From NCBI GenBank assembly GCA_963707515.1, contig CAVPQI010000002.1, positions 1-64,000 on the forward strand: a stretch of DNA of 64,000 bases, written 5' to 3'. Of the stretch, positions 1-8,520 are shown piece by piece; positions within the stretch are counted from its first letter, which is position 1, and each line of letters begins with the position of its first letter. The position numbers and the translations under genes were made by a program. The notes beneath the pieces are model-generated. The model was not told the DNA's origin. It did no database searches and was given only the letters and a program-made list of their open reading frames with translations. The DNA is from Sva-07 sp963707515. GTDB lineage: Bacteria > Actinomycetota > Acidimicrobiia > Acidimicrobiales > Ilumatobacteraceae.

Positions 1-1
1 A

Positions 2-1123
2 CACTGGCGAGCCCAGCTGTACCCGCCAGACCCGCAGCAGGCCACGGTCACCAGCTTGGCGCTGACGGGCAGCGACCTCCACGAGTTCGGACTCGGGGCG
101 ATGTTCGTCACCTTCGACAAGCCGGCCGGCGGACACCCTGACTACGCCGCCGCCGGCGCTCACCGAGTGGTGATCAAGCCCGAACAGCGCGGGCTGGAGA
201 GGGCGCTGTTCGGCACGCAGGCCGGCAGCCTCGCCAACCAGGTCAACGCGGCGGTCGGGCTCGCCGGCGCAGACCAGATCACGACCTACAAGCAGGACGT
301 CCACGCCCGGTTCGGCACGCTGTGCGAGCGGGTCGTGGGCACCCAGGCCAAGGACATCCAGGCGCCACAGCGACAGGTGACCCAGGCGATGCTCGAGGCG
401 TTGGTCTTCGTGATGATGACCGGGCTGTCCGATCAGCACGGTGAGAACGTCCTCTGGCACAACGGCAGGCCGTACATGATCGATGCCGACAACGCGTTGA
501 AGCCGAAGTACATGACGACGGACCCGAACACGACGTCGATGCAGAGCGGGTTCGCCGCCATGTCGGGCGACAACACCGACCCGGTGATGCGCGGTGTGAT
601 GAGCAACGCCAGGCCGTACGAGACGCAGATCCTCGACGCACTTCGCAACCCGCAGTCGGATGCAACTCGCCAGTTGCTGCAGCGGGCCGAGGCGGCGTTC
701 ACCGGACAGACCGGGCGCACCGTTCCGATCGAGACCGCCGTGTGGGGCACCCGCTTACAGGTGTTCATCGGCTGCGGGAACGACGGGCACGCAGCGGACG
801 TCCCGCTGCCGGGGCCGGACCAGAACACCCGGTGGCAGTACTGCAACAAGTGGGCGCAGTCGGTGACCAATGGCGGCGGCGCAAACGCGCCCGGGACTGC
901 TCGGCGAGGTCGGCGTCGCCCACGGCACGAACGGCAACTTCCAACCGCTCGTCGAGGCCGCGGAGATCTTTGCCGACTTCAAGGTCGGGCAGATCCCGTT
1001 CTACAACTACCGCTACGCCGACGGGAAGATCCTCCACAACGGGCAGGAGATCTGGGACGGCCAGCCGATCGCTGAGCGGATGGCAGGCCTCTTCGCTCGT
1101 TCCCGAACCAGGTGCGGCAGTGA
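2..1123 (+). CDS. Kinase-fold protein, DUF4135/LanM-like (5' end outside window, frameshifted)
   Basis: The frame is open from base 2, so the N-terminus lies upstream of the window. It reads VVIKPE (ATP-lysine-like), then about 100 residues later GLSDQHGENVLW followed by MIDADN. This has the layout of a kinase-fold catalytic loop (D-x4-N) plus a metal-binding Asp, as in the DUF4135 dehydratase/kinase-like domain of LanM lanthipeptide synthetases. A one-base shift near 895 moves the frame (the C-terminal part reads FYNYRYADGKILHNGQ). A second shift near 1090-1110 would give a stop at 1123. Known: DUF4135 phosphorylates and eliminates Ser/Thr in lanthipeptides and also occurs in toxin-like proteins. 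The domain call is from motif layout only; another atypical kinase family is possible. No lanthipeptide precursor is visible. Confidence 0.45.
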
Positions 1124-1160
1124 GGCACGTCGATTCGTCGTCATCTGCGAGGATCCGCCC

Positions 1161-2139
1161 ATGAAAGCTGCCGTTTACTACGACAACGGATCGCCCGACG
1201 TCTTCCGCTACGAGGACGTCGCCGACCCGACGCCGCGAGCGAGTGAGGTGCTGATCGCTGTCGAGGCCGTCAGCATCGAAGGCGGCGACACGCTGTACCG
1301 GCTCGGCGGTGCGCTGAACAACACGCCGCACATCGTCGGCTACCAGGCGGCGGGCACGGTGCTCGCCGTGGGGGGAGCGGGTGACGACGATCGACGTCGG
1401 CGATCGCGTCGTGACGGTCGCCATGGGACGGTTCGCACGCCGAGCAACGCACCGCCGCCGAGACGTTCACGTGGAAGATCCCCTGACGGGCTCGACACCC
1501 CCGACGCCGCCGTCGTCCCCGTCGCCTTCGGGACCGCCCACGACTGCCTGTTCGAGTTCGGCCGGCTGCAGGCGGGCGAGACCGTCCTGGTCCACGCCGG
1601 TGCCGGTGGTGTGGGGGTCGGGGCCATCCAGCTCGCCCACCGTGCCGGTGCTCGGGTGCTCGCCACGGCGTCGAGCGACGAACGACTGGAGCGGCTCCGC
1701 GACCTCGGACCGACGAGGGCATCAACTACGTCACCGGCGACTTCGTCGAGGTCGCCCGTGCGCTGACCGACGGTCGCGGTGTCGACGTGATCGTCGACTC
1801 GGTCGGCGGCGAGACGTTGCGCGGCAGCCTGGCGGCGCTCGCCTATCGCGGCCGTTGCGTCAGCGTCGGCGATGCGGGGCGCGGCAAGCCCGAACCCCTC
1901 GACGTGTCGGGGATGAAGGGCAACAACCAGACGCTCGTCGGCTACTTCCTCGGGGCGCAGTCCGACCCTGATCGCCGGCAACCGCCGCCGACGCGATGAT
2001 CGCCGGGCTGCTCGACGACATGGCCGCCGGTGAGATCACGGCGGTGATCGACCGTGTGTTCCCGCTGTCGCAGGCCGCCGAGGCCCACGCCTACATCGAG
2101 AGCCGCCAAGCGTTCGGTCGCGTGCTCCTCGTTCCGTGA
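1161..2139 (+). pseudogene. NADPH:quinone oxidoreductase-like zinc-binding dehydrogenase (several frameshifts)
   Basis: An MDR-family alcohol dehydrogenase/quinone reductase. The start MKAAVYYDNG is typical; AGAGGVGVGAIQLA is the Rossmann nucleotide-binding loop; the C-terminus ends AFGRVLLVP with stop TGA at 2137-2139. The reading frame must be changed near 1375 (in a run of six G), near 1450, near 1710 and near 1963 to recover one protein of about 325 residues. All family landmarks survive across the breaks, so this is either a recent pseudogene or, more likely, low-quality sequence. An intact paralogue lies at 47266-48309 on the other strand. Confidence 0.75.
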
Positions 2140-2145
2140 GAACGC

Positions 2146-2172
2146 AACGGTTGGGGTCTGTCCCCAACCGTT
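2146..2172. terminator. Palindrome family D copy 1, likely bidirectional terminator
   Basis: An 11-bp perfect stem (AACGGTTGGGG / CCCCAACCGTT) with a 5-base loop, followed on the + side by a T-rich run TTTCTTTC. It lies between two convergent genes (stops at 2139 and 2201). A close relative sits at 38621-38651, also between convergent genes, and a single arm lies at about 2853-2875. Confidence 0.7.
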
Positions 2173-2200
2173 TCTTTCGGGACGTTCTGCGAACGTTCGT

Positions 2201-2785
2201 TCAGGCGTTGTTGATGCGGCCAGCGGCTTCGGAGAGCCACTGCTCCGACGCGGCGGCGTCGAGCATCGTTCCGTCCCACTCGGGGTCGTACACGGTGGCA
2301 CCGAACAATCCGTCGGGGAGTTCAACCGAGACGGTGTTCGTTTGGTCGGCGATCTGGTCGCGGAGGGTCCTTGCTCCAGAGGACGATGCCGAACGCAAAC
2401 GTGCCGTCGACCTCGTAGCCGCACCGGAAACCGAGGCCGTTCGCGCCGAGGATGGTGTAGCCGCTGCCGTCCTCGAGCGTGACCTCGCCGTCGAGGCCCG
2501 CCGCGTCGGCGACCTCGTGGGGCGTGCCGACGAGGTAGTCACACAGCGTGACCTGGAATTTCCGCGAGATGGTTCGGTCTCGGCGTAGGAGAGCTTGCCG
2601 TCCTCCGTGAGCCAGTTGCGGGTGGCCAGCTCCTCGACCCCGGCCACGCCGCCCGGAAACTGGTTCCCGCTGTCGCCGCCGGTCGTGACCGTCGGATCGG
2701 AGGTGCCGGTTGCGTTGTCGTCGGATCCGCACGCGGACAGGGCGACGAAGGCCGCTGTGGCGAGGAGGGGGTAGGCGGCGCGCAT
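2201..2785 (-). CDS. Secreted lipoprotein of unknown function (two frameshifts)
   Basis: Start MRAAYPLLATAAF is a lipoprotein signal peptide, with the lipobox in LSACGS (Cys about residue 17) followed by a Thr/Ser/Gly-rich linker. The mature part contains LGFRCGYEVDG and FGATVYDPEWDG and ends in ERINNA-like residues. The protein is recovered only by shifting frame near 2570 and back near 2370; the repaired length is about 194 residues. I do not recognise the domain. It is divergent from the thioesterase gene at 2953 and convergent with the oxidoreductase. Export to the outer face of the membrane is inferred from the signal; the function is unknown. Confidence 0.6.
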   Translation of the reverse strand: MRAAYPLLATAAFVALSACGSDDNATGTSDPTVTTGGDSGNQFPGGVAGVEELATRNWLTEDGKLSYAETEPSRGNSRSRCVTTSSARPTRSPTRRASTARSRSRTAAATPSSARTASVSGAATRSTARLRSASSSGARTLRDQIADQTNTVSVELPDGLFGATVYDPEWDGTMLDAAASEQWLSEAAGRINNA

Positions 2786-2952
2786 CGGCTCGACCGTACC
2801 CAGCGGTCGCAGAGGAACCATCGGTGCGCCTCCCGGTGCGAAGCGACCGGCGGTCCCAACCGTTGCTTTCGGGGCTCCGGCGGGTCGCAGGTACGCTCGC
2901 CACTTCGCCCTTCGGCGACTCCGATCCCGACTCACCCCCACAGGATCCCCGC

Positions 2953-3778
2953 ATGAGCACCACCTTCGACGCCGCGACCACCGTCGTTCGGCGCGGCACC
3001 GACGCCACCGGGCGCGGCCAGTACGACGTCGACCTCGCCATCGAGTACGCCATCATGGGCACCAAGCCGAACGGCGGGTACATGCTCGCCTGCCTCGGAC
3101 GCGCCGCCCTCGACGCCGCACGTCAGGCCGGATCGACCCACGAGCACGTCATCTCGTCGTCGGCACAGTTCCTGTCGTCGCCCGACATCGGACCGGCGCA
3201 GATCGTCACCGAGGTCGATCGTGTCGGCAAGTCCGCCAGCCAAGTCGACGCGACGATCGGCGTCGGCGGTGGCGTCAGCGTGCGAGCGCAGTTCCTCCTC
3301 GGCTCGCTGCACGAGGGAAGCGACCCGTACTGGGGTGAGGTCGCGCCCTGTCCGTTCCCGCCGCTCGCCGATCTCCCGCCGTCGCCGATGTCGGGAGCGC
3401 GCGGCAACGTTGCTCTTCGATCCCGAGGCCGGGTTCACGATGACGCCCGACGGCCCGGTCGTGTCCGGCGGTGGCGAGTTCCGCGCCGACCTGCGTGACG
3501 ACGTGACCGACGTGTTCGACACCGTCGGACTCCTCTACGCATCGGACGTGATGCCGCCAGCCACGGCCGGTGTCGTGCAGACGGGTTGGGTGCCGACGCT
3601 GGCGATCACCGTCTACAACCGGGCGCTCCCCGCGCCGGGCCCGCTGCGCCTCCGGTTCCGCGTGCAGGTCATCCACGACGGCTACGCCGACGAGATCTGC
3701 GAAGCCTGGGACAGCACCGACCGCCTGGTGATGCAGTCGACGCAGCTGACGGCGATCCGCCTCCCACCGACCGCCTGA
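2953..3778 (+). CDS. Acyl-CoA thioesterase family protein (TesB/4HBT_3-like, one frameshift)
   Basis: Starts MSTTFDAATTVVRRG. The motif NGGYMLACLGRAALDAA followed by SAQFLSSPDIGPAQI and ending QSTQLTAIRLPPTA is characteristic of the actinobacterial double-hotdog TesB-like thioesterases, which hydrolyse acyl-CoA to free acid and CoA in the cytoplasm. One base must be gained or lost near 3410 to join the N-terminal hotdog (to about residue 150) to the C-terminal one (LLFDPEAGFTM onward). The repaired length, about 275 residues, fits the family. Substrate chain length cannot be read from the sequence. Confidence 0.75.
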
Positions 3779-3865
3779 CCCGTCGAGGCCGTGGAGCCGA
3801 TGTCGGCGACGAGCGTCGTCGGCGGCGCGAACGTCGACCCCGCTCGCCGTCTTTGATGCGGCGAC

Positions 3866-4258
3866 CTATCCGTAGAAGTGCCGGAGATCGCTGGCCCGGA
3901 CGACCTTCTTGCCGAACGGCTGAACGGCGAGGCCGGCCATCTTGATCGACTGGATGCCGAACGGGATGCCGATGATCGTCAGGCACAGCAGCGCCCCGGT
4001 GATCACGTAGCCGATCGCCATGATGATGCCCGGGAGGATCCACACGATGGCGCCGATGATGCCGAGGACCGGCGCCTCGGGGTCGCGGACGACGGTGCGC
4101 CCGAACGGCCACAGCGAGAACTGGGCGAGCTTCAGGCACTGCAGTGCGAAGGGGATGCCGATGATCGTGATCGTCAGGATCAGCGCCCAGAACAGCCAGC
4201 CGACGGCCATCCAGAATCCGCACAGGATGAGCCAGAGAATGTTGCCGATCGTCCTCAT
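3866..4258 (-). CDS. yccF: YccF-family inner-membrane protein
   Basis: 130 residues. It contains the doubled YccF (DUF307) repeat: LTITIIGIPFALQCLKLAQ at about residues 28-46 and LLCLTIIGIPFGIQSIKMA at about 90-108, each followed by a PFGR/PFGK turn. Three to four hydrophobic segments predict an integral membrane protein. The ATG at 4258 was chosen because the family begins MRTIGNILW; the longer upstream frame is Arg-rich and non-conserved. The cellular role of YccF is not established. Single gene, convergent with the thioesterase. Confidence 0.9.
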   Translation of the reverse strand: MRTIGNILWLILCGFWMAVGWLFWALILTITIIGIPFALQCLKLAQFSLWPFGRTVVRDPEAPVLGIIGAIVWILPGIIMAIGYVITGALLCLTIIGIPFGIQSIKMAGLAVQPFGKKVVRASDLRHFYG

Positions 4259-4566
4259 CCGACTGACCCCGACCTGGTTGCCCGCATCGTCCGACGGTAG
4301 CTGACCGACCCGCGACCCGGCCTCACGTTCACCGACGTCGTGCACACGGCGTCGCCACAATCGAGCTCCCGCCCGGCAGATGCGGTACTGGTTCGGTCGC
4401 CTTCAGCGGTCCCGGACCGAGGAGGCAGGGGAGACGCTCGTCACCCCGACGTCGCATTGTCGTCATCATTCCGTAATGTTGGGGGCTGATTCATCCGACT
4501 GGCAGCAGGGACCCCACGCGTCCCTGCCCATTGCGGGCCGACCACCGGCCTGCGCCGAGGAGCGTC
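4259..4566. other. Intergenic region with a 5'-UTR hairpin before the Rpf-like gene
   Basis: About 308 bases between divergent yccF and the transglycosylase gene. The one clear structure is a perfect 8-bp stem at 4505-4527 (GCAGGGAC / GTCCCTGC, 7-base loop), 40 bases before the ATG at 4567. Rpf-type genes in Actinobacteria are often preceded by a c-di-AMP (ydaO) riboswitch, but I could not align this stretch to that consensus, so no riboswitch is called. Confidence 0.4.
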
Positions 4567-5317
4567 ATGACCCCCCACCCCCACCCGTTTCCCTCTCGTC
4601 GCGTCCACCGGCGCACGCCGGCCGTCCGCGTGCGCGGCGGATCGCCGCCGTCAGCGCGATCGTCCTCGCCGCCGGCGCCCCGCTGGTCGCTCATGCGTCG
4701 AGCAACGCCGCGGACACCACGGCGACGTTCGTGCCGCCGGTGGCGCGCATCGCCCCGCTCGTCCCGGCGCCGGACGCCGACCTGGCGACACCTCGTCAGC
4801 GCGGCCTCCTCGATGACGCCGGTGCGGCGACGACCGCGCCCGCATCGCGCCGCCGACCGTCGATCCGTCACTCGGCGTGCTCGTCGACACCTACGCCTGG
4901 GACGAGCGCAGCCCGCGCGTCGAAGCGTTGCAGTCGCTCATCGGGAGCACGGTCGACGGCTGGTACGGCACGGCGACACGCCACGCCCACCTCACCGCAC
5001 TCGACGGACTCGGCTTCCCGACCGACACCGTGCCCGTGCCGCCACTGCCACCGGGCCCGAGCCCCGAGGCGTGGGCGGCGCTGCGCGACTGCGAGTCGAA
5101 CGGCAACTACGCCATTACCAACCCGTCGGGCAAGTACCGCGGCGCCTACCAGTTCGATCGCTCGACCTGGAACTCGGTGGCCTCGCGGCACGACCCGTCG
5201 CTCGTCGGCGCCGACCCCGCGGCCGCGTCGCCCGCCGATCAGGACGCGATGGCCTCCGCCCTCTACATCGAGCGCGGCGCCCGCCCCTGGCCGCACTGCG
5301 GCCGCCACCTCCGTTGA
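4567..5317 (+). CDS. Secreted Rpf-like transglycosylase (two frameshifts)
   Basis: The C-terminal third carries the resuscitation-promoting-factor/transglycosylase-like domain: WAALRDCESNGNYAITN, GKYRGAYQFDRSTW and ALYIERGARPWPHC. The Glu in CESNG is the expected catalytic acid that cleaves peptidoglycan. The N-terminus (MTPHPHPFPSRR) leads into a signal segment AAVSAIVLAAGAPLVAHA in a neighbouring frame, then a Pro/Ala/Thr linker and a region VEALQSLIGSTVDGWYG that resembles a peptidoglycan-binding repeat. Frame changes near 4620 and 4865 are needed. Product: exported cell-wall hydrolase of about 250 residues. The domain is secure; the exact N-terminus is not. Confidence 0.75.
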
Positions 5318-5353
5318 CCGACGACGCCTGACCATCTCGCCCCGCACCCGGGG

Positions 5354-5401
5354 CTTCTGGGTCGGAATCGCTGCGTACTCCGCGGTGAGTCCGACCCAGA
5401 T
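5354..5401. repeat. Palindromic repeat family A, copy 1
   Basis: Arms CTGGGTCGGA and TCCGACCCAG enclose a GC-rich centre containing CCGCGG. It lies 36 bases after the stop of the Rpf-like gene. The same element recurs at 5640, 5722, 5805, 10246, 10338, 26151 and 30932. Confidence 0.8.
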
Positions 5402-5451
5402 CGCCGCGTGCCGCGGATGGTTCCGCAGTCCGGGTTGCCGCGACGAGCCCG

Positions 5452-5597
5452 TCACGCCGGTGGCGCCTCCGCTCCGCTGCTGGTTGACGGCACTCGTGTG
5501 TGTGACTGCGTTCGAGGAACGCGCCGCACGCATCGCAGACCCGGTCCAGCCAGCAGGCGTCGTCGCCGGAGCCGGCCCCGGCGTCCTCGTCAGGCAT
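5452..5597 (-). CDS. Small CxxC zinc-ribbon-like protein (3' end uncertain)
   Basis: Starting MPDEDAGAGSGDD, this short leftward frame contains CWLDRVCDACGAFLERS then HTHEC, a CxxC...HxxxC spacing that resembles the small single zinc-ribbon proteins common in Actinobacteria. Its own frame runs on without a stop into unrelated sequence. With one indel after HTHEC the stop at 5452-5454 would end it at about 48 residues. It sits between repeat elements. Without the expected stop this is tentative; it could be chance coding in a GC-rich spacer. Confidence 0.35.
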
Positions 5598-5639
5598 CGT
5601 CACCAGTGTCGCGCCCGGGCGCTCACCGCGCGCCCGCGG

Positions 5640-5852
5640 CTTCTGGGTCGCCGATGCCGCGATCACCGCGGTGAATCCGACCCAGAACGCGGGCGAGCGA
5701 TCTCCCATGCGAGCACCGCCGCTTCTGGGTCGCCGATGCCGCGATCGACCGCGGTGAATCCGACCCAGAACGTGGGCGAGCGATGTCCGACGTAGGCACC
5801 GCCGCATCTGGGTCGGAGATGCCGCGGAATGAGCGGGAAGATCGACCCAGAA
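5640..5852. repeat. Tandem array of palindromic repeat family A (copies 2-4)
   Basis: Three copies at 5640-5687, 5722-5770 and 5805-5852. The first two lie inside a larger, roughly 82-bp direct repeat that includes the palindrome and the following GGGCGAGCGAT segment; the third is more diverged in its centre. The spacers are themselves repeated, so this is tandem amplification rather than a CRISPR. 5318-5911 otherwise holds only the small zinc-ribbon candidate. Confidence 0.8.
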
Positions 5853-5911
5853 GGATTGAAGGAGTGGGGGGCGGGAGGGGGCAGCCGGCGTGCAGTCTCC
5901 ATCGGCGAGAC

Positions 5912-6082
5912 CTACGGCGCGACGGCGACGAAGTCGTAGTGCCAGGACTCTGGTGGGCCGTCGTCGACGAGCACGTAGATGCCACCGTCGACCTCGATCT
6001 CCAACGGCGGCGGGAACGTCACCGCCCGACTCATCGACGGCCCACCCTCGCACCAGATCAACATCCGGTCGCCCGCATCCAT
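5912..6082 (-). CDS. Conserved small protein, 56 residues
   Basis: A complete short frame, ATG at 6080-6082 and TAG at 5912-5914. It begins MDAGDRMLIWCEGG, contains FPPPLEIEVDGGIYVLVDD and ends WHYDFVAVAP. Codon use matches the neighbours and the beta-rich, Pro/acidic pattern looks like a real folded mini-protein. No signal peptide or membrane segment. It is divergent from the aldo/keto reductase at 6162. I recall similar small hypothetical proteins in actinobacteria but no known function. Confidence 0.65.
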   Translation of the reverse strand: MDAGDRMLIWCEGGPSMSRAVTFPPPLEIEVDGGIYVLVDDGPPESWHYDFVAVAP

Positions 6083-6161
6083 GGGACGATGCTGTCACGC
6101 TCCCTCGGTCGACGGTGCCTTGACGTTGGCGTGCCCGCCGGGTCGTACGGTGGGTCGCACG

Positions 6162-7175
6162 ATGAACGCCATCCTTCCCACCCGCACGCTCGGCACCGAC
6201 GGTCCCCAGGTCGGCGCGCTCGGACTCGGTTGCATGAGCATGACCGCCGTCTACGGACCCGGCGATCCCGACTCCGCGGCCGCCACCATCGAGCGGGCGA
6301 TCGAGCTCGGGGTCACGCTCTTCGACACCGCCGATGTCTACGGCGCGACGACCAACGAGGAGCTCGTCGGTCGCATCCTCGCTCCCCATCGCGACGACGT
6401 GGTGCTGGCCACCAAGTTCGGGATCAAGATGTCGGCGGACCCGGCAACGGGACTGCGGCGCGGCGTCGACGGCTCACCCGACTACGTCCGCCAGGCGTGT
6501 GACGGCTCGCTCGGGCGCCTCGGCGTCGACCACATCGACCTCTACTACCTGCATCGACCCGACACCACCGTGCCGATCGAGGAGACGGTCGGGGCGATGG
6601 CCGAGCTCGTCGCCGCCGGCAAGGTGCGTCACCTCGGCCTGTCGGAGGCGTCCGCCGACACGATCCACCGTGCCGTCGCCGTCCACCCGATCGCCGCGTT
6701 GCAGAGCGAGTGGTCGCTGTGGAGCCGCGACATCGAAGCCGACGTCGTCCCCGCCTGCCGCCAGCACGGCATCGCCCTCGTGCCGTACAGCCCGCTCGGG
6801 CGCGGCTTCCTCACCGGCACCGTGTCGGCCGGCAGCCCCGACGACCTGCCCGACGGCGACTTCCGCCGCTCGCAGCCACGGTTCCAGGCCGATGCGCTCG
6901 GCGCCAACCAGGGGATCGTCGACACCGTCCGCCGCATCGCCGACGCCCACGGTGCCACGCCCGCGCAGGTCGCCCTGGCCTGGTTGCTCGCCCAGGGAGA
7001 CGACGTGATCCCGATCCCTGGCACGAAGCGCGTCAGCCGGCTGGAGGAGAACGTCGGTGCGGCGGGCGTGGAGCTGACGGCCGACGACCTGACGACCCTC
7101 GGCGCGCTCGAAGCGGTCGGCGCCCGCGCCGAGAACGCCGAGTGGATCAACCGCTCCACCCCGCTGCCGACCTGA
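6162..7175 (+). CDS. Aldo/keto reductase
   Basis: 337 residues, an NADPH-dependent (alpha/beta)8-barrel oxidoreductase of the AKR superfamily acting on aldehydes/ketones in the cytoplasm. The catalytic tetrad is visible: Asp55, Tyr60 (DVYG), Lys85 (LATKFG) and His131 (YLHRPD). The cofactor end shows IPIPGTKRVSRLEENVGA. The start MNAILPTRTLG at 6162 was chosen over longer upstream frames because AKRs begin just before the first beta strand. Closest in style to the AKR13-like 'yakC' group; substrate unknown. A second, less similar AKR lies at 48380-49393. Confidence 0.92.
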   Translation: MNAILPTRTLGTDGPQVGALGLGCMSMTAVYGPGDPDSAAATIERAIELGVTLFDTADVYGATTNEELVGRILAPHRDDVVLATKFGIKMSADPATGLRRGVDGSPDYVRQACDGSLGRLGVDHIDLYYLHRPDTTVPIEETVGAMAELVAAGKVRHLGLSEASADTIHRAVAVHPIAALQSEWSLWSRDIEADVVPACRQHGIALVPYSPLGRGFLTGTVSAGSPDDLPDGDFRRSQPRFQADALGANQGIVDTVRRIADAHGATPAQVALAWLLAQGDDVIPIPGTKRVSRLEENVGAAGVELTADDLTTLGALEAVGARAENAEWINRSTPLPT

Positions 7176-7211
7176 CGGTCCGCACCCCGACCCGTGCGGC
7201 GTCGCTGTCGC

Positions 7212-7922
7212 TCAGCCGGCGACGCGCGTCAACACCAACTCCGCCCGGTCGGGCGCCCCGCCGGTGAGCACGGGGGCGGCCTCGGTGGACGTCCACGCCG
7301 ACTCGCCGTTGACCTCGATCGTCGCCCACATGGCGTAGGTGTGTCGCTCGTCGATGCGCGCCGGGTCGTACGGCACCTCGACCTCGATCGACAGGTTGCC
7401 CGGATGGGCGACGTGGGCAGTGGCGACGACGTCGGCGGATGTATCGGCGCGGGACACGTCGGCCAGGGCGACGGTCAGCGCGGCGCCCGCGGGCATCGTC
7501 GACCGTTCGTCGAAGGTGACGATGGCGAGGACCGAATGCACCACCGTGGCGTCGAACGTCAACTGGTGGTCGCCGGTGCCGATCGTCAGCACGCCGTCAT
7601 CGACGGTGATCGGGCCACCGCCGGTGAGGGTGCGCAGCACGTCCGCCTCCAACGTCATCGCCTCGGGCGGACCGGCCATGAGGGTCGATCCGACGTTGAT
7701 GACGTCCAGCCGACCGTCGGCGATCTCGTAGTCGCCGAACATCCGGTTGACGCCGGTGGAGCCGGTGATCCTGCCATCCGCTTCGAATCGCAGCGACGGG
7801 GGATGCAGCGTCGTCACCGGCGCTCCGGCGACGGTGCGCAACGTCCACATCCGACCGATGAGGGAGCGGGCGGTGTCCTCGTGCTCTTCGTTCGTCGCCG
7901 ACGCGCCGGCGGGACCGTCCAT
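7212..7922 (-). CDS. META-domain plus YbaY-like protein
   Basis: 236 residues. The first half (about 20-125) reads as a META/HslJ domain: WTLRTVAGAP, LRFEADGRITGSTGVNRMFG and GPPEAMTLEADVLRTL. The second half (about 128-236) matches the YbaY beta-sandwich: HSVLAIVTFDERS, PYDPARIDERHTYAMWATI. These domains occur in envelope or stress proteins, but no clear signal peptide is seen here, so location is uncertain. The start MDGPAGAS is followed by an acidic stretch. Convergent with the aldo/keto reductase, separated by 36 bases. Confidence 0.8.
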   Translation of the reverse strand: MDGPAGASATNEEHEDTARSLIGRMWTLRTVAGAPVTTLHPPSLRFEADGRITGSTGVNRMFGDYEIADGRLDVINVGSTLMAGPPEAMTLEADVLRTLTGGGPITVDDGVLTIGTGDHQLTFDATVVHSVLAIVTFDERSTMPAGAALTVALADVSRADTSADVVATAHVAHPGNLSIEVEVPYDPARIDERHTYAMWATIEVNGESAWTSTEAAPVLTGGAPDRAELVLTRVAG

Positions 7923-7967
7923 CGGCCGATCGTAGGTCGGTCTCGCCGGCGCACTTCCGCAGCGGGT

Positions 7968-8468
7968 TCAGAAGTCGAAGCGGGTGGCGCGGGCGGGAAA
8001 CCCCGTCAGCGACCACGTGTAGACGCGACTCGGCCGAAGACACCAGAAGGCGAGGAATTCATCGGGGCTGTCGTCAGTGAAGTACTGCGGGTACTTGGCC
8101 CGGTTGGCCGGCGCGAGGGCGATCGCGATCGGGTCGTCGGGGTCGTCGATCTGCTCGACGGTGCCCTCGAGGATCACCGCGTGCTCGTCGTCGGGCAGCA
8201 TCACCGACACGCCGGGCCGCGCTTCGAGGTGGCGGACCCATCGAGTCTCGGGCGAGCCACCGAAGCACAACGCCTGCTCGACGAACACGCCGTCGACCGG
8301 GCGCTGGTACGGGAGCCCCGCGCTGGTGGTCGTGGCCATCACGTAGTTCTTCGCCGCCGCGATCCGGTCGGCGACCTCGTCCCACGAGGCGAGCTCGGCG
8401 AGCAGCTCCGGGGTCTGGCCGTACTCGGACGGGAATCGGGCCGCCGTCGCGGTGGGTGGGTTGGTCAT
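7968..8468 (-). CDS. Pyridoxamine 5'-phosphate oxidase-like flavin/F420 split-barrel protein
   Basis: 166 residues. AKNYVMATTTSAGLPYQRPVDGVFVEQALCFGGSPETRWVRHL is the split-barrel cofactor-binding region typical of small PNPOx/F420-dependent reductases. The ATG at 8468 follows a good ribosome site (GAGGAGAG). It is divergently paired with a TetR gene 52 bases away, with a palindromic operator between them, so it is probably the target of that repressor. The role (detoxifying reductase?) is inferred from context; cofactor choice between FMN and F420 cannot be decided. Confidence 0.8.
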   Translation of the reverse strand: MTNPPTATAARFPSEYGQTPELLAELASWDEVADRIAAAKNYVMATTTSAGLPYQRPVDGVFVEQALCFGGSPETRWVRHLEARPGVSVMLPDDEHAVILEGTVEQIDDPDDPIAIALAPANRAKYPQYFTDDSPDEFLAFWCLRPSRVYTWSLTGFPARATRFDF

Positions 8469-8486
8469 CACACTCTCCTCAAGGTT

Positions 8487-8508
8487 TATAACCGACCATT
8501 CGTTTATA
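8487..8508. promoter_or_regulatory. Putative TetR operator in divergent promoter
   Basis: TATAACCGA-CCAT-TCGTTTATA is an 8-of-9 inverted repeat placed midway between the divergent starts at 8468 and 8521. It is locally AT-rich in a GC-rich genome, as expected for overlapping divergent promoters. It probably binds the TetR product at 8521 and controls both genes. Confidence 0.6.
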
Positions 8509-8520
8509 TAGGATGACAGC

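Noticed and set aside
4380..4566. Possible c-di-AMP (ydaO) riboswitch before the Rpf-like gene
   Set aside because: Expected by analogy, but the conserved blocks could not be found; only a simple 8-bp hairpin is clear.
5354..5852. CRISPR-like array of spaced palindromes
   Set aside because: Only four units, spacers are themselves repeated and no cas gene is present; consistent with a REP-like element.
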